DNA from: Podospora pseudoanserina
Taxonomy: Eukaryota; Ascomycota; Sordariomycetes; Sordariales; Podosporaceae
Assembly: GCF_035222485.1 (NCBI RefSeq)
Contig: NC_085924.1
Span: 3,596,001 to 3,660,000, forward strand
Reading direction: 5' to 3'
DNA length: 64,000 nucleotides
The notes beneath the pieces were generated by a model. That model had not been told where the DNA came from and did not search any database. It saw only the letters and a list, made by a program, of their open reading frames with translations. The first letter of the stretch is position 1, and each line of letters opens with the position of its first letter. Positions 55,090 to 64,000 of the stretch are shown piece after piece. The position numbers and the translations under genes are program-made.

Positions 55090-56834
55090 TTAACAGTCGC
55101 ATCGCCCATACCAGCGTGGGAATGAGACAATGTCTCGCACCGTTTGAACCCCCGACAGATAGCTCAGCAGCCGATCGAAGCCCAAGCCAAACCCACCGTG
55201 GGGAGGGCATCCCCATCGACGCAGGTCGGCATACCACTGAAGGCCGTTTCCAGAATCGTCCTCGGATGCAGTTTCTGACGGAGACTTGATGATCCCTTGA
55301 CGCGTCATGATGTCCAACAGAGGTTCCAACTGGTGCTCACGCATTGACCCACCCGCAATTTCACAGAGTTCGGGAACAAGCAAGTCGAAACAGTCGACTG
55401 TGACTCTGGAAGGATCTTCGGAGCCGGGACCCCGGGTTGGGCGCATGTAGAAGGCCTTGATATCACGGGGGTAGTTGGTGACAAAGACCGGCCGGTCCTT
55501 GCCAACCGTCGAAGCGATGAACTTTTCATGCTCAGACTGCAGGCCGGCACCCCAAACCGGCTTGTGCTCGAACTTGTCTTCATGCTGCTTCAAAATGTCA
55601 ATAGCTTCCGTGTATGTGATACGGGGCCAGTCTGGCTGCATCAGGCCCTGCCAACGACGGTCAACCTCTTCCGCCGGAGCCAGATCTTGGCCAAAATGGG
55701 GTGTCCGTGTCAGCAAAGATTTAACTGTGTCTGACTGGTATAAATCCGTGCCAAGTTGACGCATCATGTCCTCAGCGAGGTCCATGACGGAGTTCATGTC
55801 GTCGACGAAGCTCATCTCTGCTTCAAGCATGTAGAACTCGCTGAGATGTCTTGATGTATCGCTCTGCTCGGCGCGGAATACAGGGGACAGGGTCCAGACA
55901 TTGCCGACTGACTGTGCAAGGGCCTCTAGATGAAGTTGGGTCGAAACTGTGAGGTACTTCTTGGAGCGGAAAAAAGAATCTTGTGAATCAGCAGACTCCT
56001 TGCCAGGTTGGCCGGCCGTGTAATTGGCCGGGTTCAGAGTAAAGACCTCGCCCGCACCCTCACAATCGGACGATGTGATGATGGGCGGGTGTGTCTGTAC
56101 AAAATCCTGGCGAGCAAAGAACTGAGTCAACGAAGTTACGGCTTCGGACCGCAATCTCAGCAAGAGAGCATTGAGCGGTGTTCTCGGCCGCAAGTGCGGC
56201 AAAGTACGAAGGTACTCGGGTGTCTGATATTTCTTTTGAATGGGAAATGTCTGGAGAGCAAACTGTCAGAAATGGGTGGGTGTCGTGTGGGCGTATGCCA
56301 TGGGAGCCACATACCTTGGCATCTGAAGAACCCAAGACCTTTACCTCCCTGACTTGCAACTCGTGGCTTTGTGCGGCGCCAGGAGAAGCAACCCAGGAGC
56401 CGGTGAGTCGGACGGCCGCGCCGACAGTCAGGCTACAGATGTCGGAATCAGCAAGATGAACAACCGAGACAGACGTGTCGGAATGATTGCTCCCACCCTT
56501 CAGCCAGACCGGACTCGATAACGGCCTGCAGAGGATCCAGCGAGGAACCATCGGCGAGCGAGACAAAGCGCCAGGCTTTCAGGCCACGGACAGACCGGAC
56601 ATAGCCGTGGACAACCACATTGTCAACGTTTTGCTCAGGTTTCCACTTGAGCAGCTGAGAGATGGCACGGGCTGGCTGTACCGGTATTGGTGCTGGTGCT
56701 GGTGCTGGTGTTGCGGTTGCTTGGTGTGATAGACATCGACGGGAGCTGTGACTCGGGCGCGAGAGCATTGAGATACGCGAGACAAGGGGACTTGCTGATG
56801 GCCGCATGGCAGACCCCAGAACGGAGGGCCGCAT
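55090..56834 (-). CDS. Mitochondrial asparaginyl-tRNA synthetase
   Basis: Charges mitochondrial tRNA-Asn with asparagine (yeast Slm5 class). Three exons join in frame: 56834-56497, 56432-56315 and 56250-55090, giving 538 aa. The first 45 residues are rich in Arg and Ser with almost no acidic residues, a mitochondrial targeting sequence. The anticodon-binding OB fold follows (VVVHGYVRSVRGLKAWRFVS, GAAVRLTGSWVASPG). Class II motifs: motif 2 region FRAEQSDTSRHLSEFYMLEA and motif 3 GGFGLGFDRLLSYLSG. The asparagine-type rather than aspartate-type identity is supported by HLEALAQSVGNVWTLSPVFR and YPRDIKAFYMRPT. Intron 1 has a gtggga donor and a ctgat branch, which is needed to join LAEG to LTVGAAV. 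The cytosolic enzyme is a different, longer protein. It is divergent from the PARG-like gene. Confidence 0.93.
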
Positions 56835-56958
56835 TGCTGCTCAGATCTCTATCGAAAATAAGCGTATGAGCTAGAATGGACAAAGTAAAAGAATTCCAGA
56901 TCAAGCGAGGTGCATCCTGGTCCCGTCTGTCGTCCACCACATACCTAGGTATCTCGTA

Positions 56959-57031
56959 GTGAGTGAGTGAGTGAGTGAGTGAGTGAGTGAGTGAGTGAGA
57001 GAAAGTGTGAGTGTGTGTGTTAGTGTGTTAG

Positions 57032-57066
<35 letters not shown>

Positions 57067-57094
57067 GTGTATGTGTGTGTGTGTGTGTGTGTGG
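56959..57094 (+). repeat. (GAGT)n followed by (GT)n in the AsnRS upstream region
   Basis: About ten GAGT units, then about 90 bases of GT repeat with a few interruptions. On the AsnRS sense strand (minus) this reads as a CA tract followed by ACTC units, 125-260 bases before the start codon. Confidence 0.95.
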
Positions 57095-58550
57095 TTGTGG
57101 TCTTGGCATTTTTTCTACATGGAATGGATGGGGCTATTCTGAGAAGTGGGGATGGGCTGGAGTGGGGGCAGCTAGTAGCTGGGTACCCGCTGGGTCGTCC
57201 CATCTTTGATCCGAACCTCACCTGCCGTTCTCGAGACGTCTCTCATTGGTGATTGGTCGGAATTCTTGCCTGTCACCATCACCTGGCTCCCTGGCTGCTG
57301 CTGCCGTCACTGACAGCGTGCCATCCAACCACTAAATATGGCATCAAGACCTGAAAAGGGTGAAGCCTCATGCAACCCGTCGATACCACACCTTTTCTCC
57401 ATCTGAAAAATACTCTCATTCTGGAAACCTCCGCTGCGTCTTCTCTCGCACTTCCGAGCCCTGGAGCCATCAACCGCCATCCATCATCCATCATCCATGG
57501 CGATCACTTGCCCCGCTCCCGACAATGGACCACACCCCCTCTTTTTCTAGCAGAAGCACCAGAAGCAGCCCCGCAAGGGAATAGTCCGTCATGGAAGTGT
57601 CAGACATGCAGCTTTTCGCATCTTTTTGCTCTTTAGGTTGGAAAACCTCCCTCCATCTTTCACTCCCCCACGGCCCGCGTGTCGATCCTGTATTGCTGAG
57701 AGATCCTCGACGAATTGCCGTCTCATTCGATCGAACTGAGAGGAGGGCCCATGTCTTGCCCTCATTGGTCTTCACCGCAACTGCTTGGTCTATTGGTTTC
57801 AGCAGCTGTCCGGGGTTCACTTCGGACTCGATGAGCTATTGATGGCCGCTCTTGTGTGCCATGTATATCTCCTCGCTGGTCTACTTGGCACGCATACACA
57901 CAGGCGCGGGCCAATGTCTTTGGTTCCCAAGAGGCGCTGGAATACCAGATTGACTCAGACTCAAGATGGCGCACTCGATGCAACACAGCAGACACTCGCA
58001 ATTCCATGAGTCTCGGCAGCTTGCGTCGGCCTGAGGTCCATGGCAAAACAGCTTTTGCTCTGTCCTCCCTCACAAGGTCCCGGCTTTCCGTCGACCTCGA
58101 GGGCTCTTGCGGTGTGTCGGGGCCGGCCATGTCTGAAGGCTGGCTCTCTCTTTCAACCAAGCTGGAAGCTGACGAAACAAGTTGTTTTGGCTCTTTCTTT
58201 GCTTTTTTGCATGTTTCAAACCGTCGAGTTACACGGGGGAAAAAGAGGGTTCTGCTGCAACATGGACACATGGACTCGGTCAAAGCAACAAGGTTGCCAT
58301 CCTAGGCCGCTGTCGTCTTGTGGGCTTTGGAGATCTCGGACTTGCTTGCTGTTATCGGCACATATAAAGCAGCTGGATCCCTCCCAGCTCATCTCTGTTT
58401 TCAGTCTGTCCATCAGCAGCAAGCACAAGCAAGCAGTCTGAACTAGAACTCGGGCTTGGTTTGGTCATATTGTGCCGTCTCTACCAGGACTATAGTCTTT
58501 TGACAGTTCAGGACTACCTTCTTCGCCGCAAGCAAACAGCCCCCAAAGAC

Positions 58551-58551
<1 letters not shown>

Positions 58552-58604
<53 letters not shown>
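58552..58604 (+). repeat. (CA)n microsatellite touching the PARG-like start codon
   Basis: About 52 bases of uninterrupted CA repeat that run directly into the ATG of the PARG-like gene, leaving no other leader sequence between repeat and start. Confidence 0.95.
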
Positions 58605-58606
<2 letters not shown>

Positions 58607-59719
58607 GCCTTCCTCCAGCTCCAAATCCTCCAAGCCCAAGCCCTCCGAGGTTGCGTCGGAGACAAAAAAGTACTACACACCCTTGATCAAACACGAATAC
58701 GCAAACCGATGGCAGACCTGTTCCTACATCTGCCGTCAGCCTCTGATAGATATCCAGTTCGAAGACAGGCCCCCTAGTGTGACACCCCCCGTCTTTTGTA
58801 AGCACGACGCTCCACTGCCGGACACCATGTCATACAGCATGCTAACCCGAACTCAGACGTGTCCACGGGTGACCCGGTTGACATGACGATCAACTGGCAG
58901 ATCCAATCGGGGACTTCTATCCCCTTCATTTGCGCGGCAAACGACAGGCGTCCCGGGGGCGACTGGGAGACCGGGGCGGTTGGCTACGAGGAACGCCTCT
59001 GCCGGCGAAGCACCCTTGCAGCGGCCTTGGCTACCCCAGGGCAGGGTTCTGACCTCAACGACCACTATCCCATCCCCATCTGTGCCGGGATCATGTCTCA
59101 GGATGTTGGTAAGTGTTCTGACCTGTTGCCTGCCTGCTGCTCGACACTAACACGGCTCACAGTCGTCTTCCGAGGGCCCCACGATAAGTACGAGAAGCTC
59201 CCGCTGGAGCAATGGCGATCTCTCCCGGTTGTCTCCGTCCCACCACCGCGGTGGCCCAAACTGACGCAGAACGGCACAAAATACTCGTTTGCCGACGAAC
59301 GGGAGATGGTCAGGGACAAGCTTCGGGGTGCTCTTCGAATCTGCGCCTATTATCGCTATGACACCGTCGTGATTGGAGACTTTGGGTTGGGCAATGGCTA
59401 CCGGAACCCACCACAAGAGCTAGCGGAGCTCTGGCGGGAAGTGTTCCTCTACGACCCCGACCTCCGAGGCCGTATCCGATGCGTCATGTTTGTCTTTGAA
59501 GATCCCGCTCAAAGCACCATGCAGCTCATCCTCGACGAGATTGCCAAGAAGGCCAAGGGGGGTTCATCCAGCAAGTCGAAGAAGGGCGGCTCCAGTTCTT
59601 CCAACAGCAATTGCCCCACCGACTTTCAGATATTCAACCAAGTATTCGACACTGCCGAGATCCAGAGAGTAATCGCAAGGCCGGATGCGAGATATGGGTT
59701 AGACAATCTTCTTGTCTAA
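58605..59719 (+). CDS. Microbial-type PARG-like macrodomain protein (TIGR02452-like)
   Basis: Predicted poly(ADP-ribose) glycohydrolase-type protein, which would remove ADP-ribose polymers. Exons 58605-58797, 58857-59108 and 59163-59719 give 333 aa, each junction GT-AG and in frame (VF|YVSTG and QDV|VVFRGP). The key region near residues 97-117 reads GGDWETGAVGYEERLCRRST, which aligns with the bacterial-type PARG catalytic stretch (glycine-rich loop then QEE) but has Tyr in place of the Gln while keeping the two Glu. Macrodomain-like strands follow: YPIPICAGIMSQDV, RICAYYRYDTVVIGDFGLGN, NPPQELAELWREVF and CVMFVFEDP. A Ser/Lys/Gly-rich linker interrupts the C-terminus before FQIFNQVFDTAEIQ. The family match is good. 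Whether it is catalytically active, and on what, is not established by the sequence. Confidence 0.85.
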
Positions 59720-62313
59720 TAACTAAGCCTTCCCTTTCCTACCCAGTCGGTTAGGCGTTTGGAGTCAGGTCGGTCCAAAATCATTTGCGGATTATGCCAG
59801 CATTTGTTTGTGGGAGTGTGTGCAACGAAAAAAACTCCGTTGTGGTCTGCTCTTAGGGGGTTCACGGTGTTTGATTTCTCTACATATTTCTCTTCTCCGG
59901 TTTTTGTTCCATCACACATCACAGCACGCTGGATTGGCAGCTTGGCTGTAGGCGTTGGCCATGGTGGGGTTGGTCCCATATCACTGTTCATCATTATCCT
60001 AATATTGTGTGTTCTCAGAGCCAAATAATACGTTATTAAACCCTGCCATTGCTGTCATCCCTTGCTTACCTTGTGGCTATCAGGATTTCCTGCTTTTCTG
60101 ACAGTCCTGTCCAACGGAGAACGCCACAGACTGGGCTGACAAGAGCCCCGAGGGCCTGGACCTTGGGTTGCGGGCCGATCAGGTTGTGCTGACCGGGTCG
60201 ACGGCAATAACAGTACCGTGGAACAGAACAAGGCAAGTCATACGGACGCACCCCACCCTTGCCGATTTGACAGGTTTGCATGTTGGTTCGACATCACTGC
60301 TCTCTGGCGACGGGCTGTCACATTTCTAAATCCCGGACATGGGAAAGACAGGCATTGTGGTCTGCATGAGATTTTCTCGAGGGACACATGTTGATTGGCG
60401 TTTAGAAGGAAACCGGTCAAGAATGCGCGAGATTTCCCCCAAAAGGCCATGGTGGCGAACGCACGCACTGCATACTTGATACTTGTGAACCCTCACCGGG
60501 GCTCCTGGTTTGGGATGGGTCTGCATATAAGTTGCTCTTGCGGCATGCTGAAGCGAATAGAGTCAAGCCGGCACAGAAAGGAAAAAGAACACCTAAACCA
60601 CGCAGGCATTGATATCATTCAACAGCAGCAAAAGCCGAACCACCCCCTGCCCTGTGCGCATGTGATATCGAAGTTCTTGCGGAGGGGACGTGGTTCGACA
60701 CGCAAAAGCCCGGGCGAATAGGAGGAGGCGGTGTGAAGCAAGGAGGCTGTCATGTTTGCTTTATGGGCGTACATGGTACATGGCATACTGCATGGGACAT
60801 GGGACGTGGGCTTGGCTCTAGCTGTACAAGGTGAGGTGCATTGCATATACGCTAGCGCTCCCAGCAAGGCATCTTGAGAAGAATGCACATATCCGCTTCC
60901 GTACCACAACCTACCTTATCTTCCCTCCCGCACACACACACACACATCGTCTTTTCCTCTTTCCCCCCACCGAATCACTATGTCATTCCTATAGGTATAC
61001 CTACCTCCACCCAACCTTCAGCTCCCATTCTTCTTCTGCTTCTTCGGGCACCGGCGTATCCCCGGCATTCACTCCTTTTACGAGTCCTCGTCTATCATTT
61101 GTCCCCCCATCACTGAAACGTGCCTCCTCAAGCCACCACAATGCGTCAATTCTCGTACGAGAAAATAATGGCACGTTTCCAGAAATATTGAACCACCACC
61201 TACGTACACTCAGGGTCCTTTCCCAAGGGACCCCCCTCATCAACCACAAAACCAGGACTTAAAACTCCCCCAAAAGGTCACGTTCGAGACAGGTCCCACA
61301 AAATGGATATGTACCACATCCCACAACGTGAGTCGATAGCCGCGTGCTGTGTAAGTGTAATCATCACACAGCACAAACATAAAACCCAACTCTATAAGCA
61401 AAAAAAGAAAAAATAAGAGTGTATTTTTTTCTCCCACTCGGTACCGCTCTGTATGTATGGCCCCGTGGGTTTGCTGCAGTGTTGGATGTCTGAGATCGAG
61501 TGATACAGATCGTAAACAAGGAAGGTAGAAAAAAAGCCATGTACCGCTCCTCAAAACTACGAAGCACGGAAAGAAAACAACAGAGATAGCGCTGACTGCG
61601 GGACTGCAGAGGAATTTCTCACTTGGCTGCTAGTCTCTGTTTTCTCTATTCAACAAAGACAGCTGGAATAATGTGCTGTGATGTATAGCTGCCCAAATGG
61701 AAGCTAACAACCTGTCTTGAAAGCCACACGTGCCATACAAAAAGAAAAAACATATCTTTGACAAAAGAAAATAGACGCCTTCCACCCCCTCATCTGTACC
61801 TGTATACCCAACCAACCCCCTCTTTAGCTAGGTAGTTCCCGTCAACAACGAACCCCCTTATTAACCCCCTGAATTTCTCCCACCCCCCCATCCGCCCACG
61901 CGATCTGATCACCAACATGCATTCCGCCCCTGATCCATCACCAAGGAAAATTCCATGGTGATCATCACCTAACCTCCAATCAACAAACATACCTGCCTTT
62001 TTCCCTGCTATCCTATCATATCCAACCAACCACACACCCCACCCAACCAACTGCATCATCGGCAAAACAGCAGAGATGTGATATGTGAGAGGTCATGCCG
62101 CTGTTTATGTATGTACCTATGCTAGCCGCTTTTTCCTACTCCCCACCAATGAGACAGGGACAAGACAGACATCAGAAGAAAGAAAAGTTTCCATGATGAA
62201 GAACCTTTCTCGGCTCGGGTTCTTGTGAGCGCGCCGAAGAAAGGAGCCGGGGAGCCGAGGGTAAGGGGGGAGATATCGCTTGCCGGTGTCGGCGGAAAAA
62301 CATGAAAGCAAAC

Positions 62314-62363
<50 letters not shown>

Positions 62364-62665
62364 GGAAGCACCTTGGATGGAAGAATGCATACCTGATGGA
62401 AGAATGCATACCTAGGAACCTGGAAGCTCAGTTCTCACCAGTCATAAGGTAGGTAGCCACTTTGGCAACAGCGTTTCTCCTAACAAAGCTGCTCTGGCAA
62501 TTCGGGATAGTTTGATAAGCCTAACAAGATCTCACCCCCAGTTCACAAAATTTCTCCTCACATCACACTCAAAACTCGCAACCAAACATTCCTTTCACGT
62601 TTCTATTGCTACCTTTGTAACCATAATATCACCCCTTTCCCACCAGTACAACCCCCCTCCCTGTT
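59720..62665. other. Intergenic region between PARG-like gene and CPSF100
   Basis: About 2.9 kb holding the 3' flanks of two convergent genes. An AG dinucleotide tract lies at 62317-62359. A short tandem duplication (GATGGAAGAATGCATACCT, twice) lies at about 62375-62413. No ORF or RNA gene is supported. Confidence 0.5.
62317..62359 (+). repeat. (AG)n microsatellite
   Basis: About 43 bases of uninterrupted AG repeat in the convergent intergenic region. Confidence 0.95.
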
Positions 62666-62725
62666 CTACGCTCCCGGCACAACAGCCAAAACATCATAAA
62701 TCTTCTCCCTCACCGCATAAAACGT
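62666..62725 (-). pseudogene. Out-of-frame C-terminal end of CPSF100/Cft2
   Basis: The neighbouring frame encodes TFYAVREKIYDVLAVVPGA and a stop. This is the expected ending of fungal CPSF100, displaced by one base relative to the upstream reading frame by the G-run tract. Confidence 0.75.
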
Positions 62726-64000
62726 CCCCCTCCCCCCCCCACCACCCCCCCATCAAACTCCTTCCACCCCCAGGCCCAACCGCAAACGGCAACGCCACGC
62801 TCTCCAACTCTATCCTCCCAGCAGCACTCTTCCTAACCGCAACCGTCTCGTCAATCAACAGTGTCCCCTCCCCCCTAAACTCCGCCTTGTGCCCAGCATG
62901 CAACATCGCCCTCCTCAGATCCGCCAGCCTCAGATCCCCCGCATGAAGCGGTTGCGAAGCCGCCTTCACCGTAGCCGTGGCCGCCAGGTTAACTGGTAGC
63001 ACATCCACCGTAGGGAGGGTGCGCGGGTTGGCATCATTATTGACCGTGGTCAACGCCATACTCGAAGAAGGCGACCCCCCTTCTTCCGTCTTCTGCCGTT
63101 TATTCCCCTCATCGTTGGGGTCGTCCGAGGGAATAAACCCCCCTCCGGGAAGTAGCACACCCGTGATAGTAGCAATGCCCAACCCATTAACATCCTGCCA
63201 TTTGAGCTTCTTGGCCAGATAATCCGAGAGCTTCACCACCCAGGCGTTCGTGTCCACCGAGGCATTCACAAACGTCCCCACCGGGGGTGTAAACACATCT
63301 ACCGTCGCCGATTCATTGGACGAGTTAGCCGCCAGCTGCGCAGAAAGCAACTTCTTGCAGTCAGCCGCAAGAGCCTGTGATTCCTGCTCCGTTCCCGCGA
63401 CGAGAACCAACCGACGGGGTTGGATGAGTGGGATGAGCATATGCAGCGAGCGTTTATCGTGCAGACCGGAAAAGTCGACAAACGCGATGCGGAGGTTGAC
63501 GCTCATCTTGTGAGTGGTCATGACGAGCTTGGCAGGTCCGAGGACGGGGGCGTCTTCTTCCTCGTCCAGTTCGTCTACTTCTTCCGTCTGCGGACCATTT
63601 CCTGGGGCGCCAGTGGCGCTGGCATCGTCTGGCTCGTCCGAGTGGGCACGGGCGGGTTGCTTTTCCCGTTTGCTGTTCGCCGTGGCCTTGTTGGCGGCGT
63701 TGACGGCAATGAGACTTCGCTTTTTGCCCAAGCTGTCTTCTTGTTTGGTCTTGGCTGGGTCGGTTTCTTGCCTGTCGGCTACTTCTCGCTCTTCGGCGCG
63801 GAGGTAGTCTTCTGGTCGGATGAGGTCGCCAAACTCATCGTGACGTCTTCGTTGGGCTACTGCTGGGAACATGGCTTCTCGCCCCTTTTTACCCCTGACT
63901 TCGTAGTCATACACACCCCGCTTCTTGATGAGGATGTTGACACCCAAGTCTTCGTCGTTTAGGACGACCTTCTTTCGGCTGGCTTGTTTGATGTTGGCAG
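62694..64000 (-). CDS. cft2: CPSF100/Cft2 subunit of the mRNA cleavage and polyadenylation factor, C-terminal part
   Basis: Partial: the gene runs off the right edge, and about 435 C-terminal codons are present. CPSF100/Cft2 is the inactive metallo-beta-lactamase partner of the CPSF73 endonuclease in 3'-end processing. Seen here are MFPAVAQRRRHDEFGDLIRP, a Lys/Glu linker, then LVMTTHKMSVNLRIAFVDFS, GLHDKRSLHMLIPLIQPRRL, VLVAGTEQESQ, WVVKLSDYLAKKLKWQDVNG, and near the end DLRLADLRRAMLHAGHKAEF with GEGTLLIDETVAVRKSAAGR. The catalytic-fold part is outside the window. In the annotated frame the protein ends GDVLCGEGEDL at 62694. The adjacent frame holds the expected family ending TFYAVREKIYDVLAVVPGA with a TAG at 62666-62668. 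A single extra G in the G-runs at 62726-62751 explains the shift. Confidence 0.88.
   Translation of the reverse strand, partial: ANIKQASRKKVVLNDEDLGVNILIKKRGVYDYEVRGKKGREAMFPAVAQRRRHDEFGDLIRPEDYLRAEEREVADRQETDPAKTKQEDSLGKKRSLIAVNAANKATANSKREKQPARAHSDEPDDASATGAPGNGPQTEEVDELDEEEDAPVLGPAKLVMTTHKMSVNLRIAFVDFSGLHDKRSLHMLIPLIQPRRLVLVAGTEQESQALAADCKKLLSAQLAANSSNESATVDVFTPPVGTFVNASVDTNAWVVKLSDYLAKKLKWQDVNGLGIATITGVLLPGGGFIPSDDPNDEGNKRQKTEEGGSPSSSMALTTVNNDANPRTLPTVDVLPVNLAATATVKAASQPLHAGDLRLADLRRAMLHAGHKAEFRGEGTLLIDETVAVRKSAAGRIELESVALPFAVGPGGGRSLMGGWWGGEGDVLCGEGEDL

Larger units (their letters stand above)
56835..58604. promoter_or_regulatory. Divergent region between AsnRS (-) and PARG-like gene (+)
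   Basis: About 1.8 kb with two repeat blocks, each near one gene: GAGT and GT tracts on the AsnRS side (56959-57094) and a CA tract abutting the PARG-like start. ORFs between them look non-coding. Confidence 0.55.

Overview
The window reads as a nuclear chromosome segment of a filamentous ascomycete, most likely a sordariomycete of the order Sordariales. This is inferred from short GT-AG introns (about 50-80 nt) with CTRAY-type branch sites, a solitary 5S rRNA gene that closely follows the Neurospora alpha-type 5S layout, recognisable orthologues of fungal housekeeping genes, and decayed genes whose stop codons fit C-to-T mutation of the RIP kind. No bacterial-style operons, CRISPR arrays or complete transposons were seen.

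Layout, left to right. 2159-4659 (+) Ras GTPase-activating protein, four exons. 5926/6116-7954 (-) DHA1-type MFS transporter whose C-terminal tail is cut off by a one-base shift in a G7 run. 9911-11947 (-) HPC2/ubinuclein subunit of the HIR histone chaperone. 13884-15182 (+) RPAP1-type RNA polymerase II assembly factor. 15931-17784 (-) proline-rich disordered protein. 19758-20952 (-) linker histone H1 with five exons, two of them only 27 and 23 nt. 23600-25417 (-) protein with a HeLo-like/STAND N-terminal domain but no NACHT. 26.0-30.1 kb is an accessory stretch: a possible Pol III (SINE-like) element, an unrecognised two-exon ORF, a lineage-type gene broken by one extra A, and a pseudogene with RIP-like stops. 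30504/30646-31432 (-) ELYS-like nuclear pore assembly protein with a ragged C-terminus, divergent from 32022-36851 (+) condensin subunit SMC4. 37139-37257 (+) 5S rRNA. 37.9-41.2 kb is a second accessory stretch, with a decayed HNH-nuclease-like gene carrying an (AAC)n tract and further coding remnants. 41928-43454 (-) PAC2-type WOPR transcription factor. 43.5-55.1 kb has no gene I can support. 55090-56834 (-) mitochondrial asparaginyl-tRNA synthetase, divergent from 58605-59719 (+) microbial-type PARG-like macrodomain protein. From 62666/62694 to the right edge (-) is the C-terminal part of CPSF100/Cft2.

The functional genes are mostly nuclear housekeeping: chromatin (HPC2, H1), chromosome condensation (SMC4), nuclear pore (ELYS), transcription and 3'-end processing (RPAP1, CPSF100), ADP-ribose metabolism (PARG-like) and signalling or development (RasGAP, PAC2). 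Two islands of decayed accessory genes are interspersed. I found no single new multi-gene system. The most notable signals are the repeated G-run frameshifts at the C-termini of otherwise intact genes, an in-frame 54-nt intron in the SMC4 ATPase head, the 11.6-kb gene-free region upstream of the PAC2 gene, and long CA tracts on the sense strand of several gene leaders.
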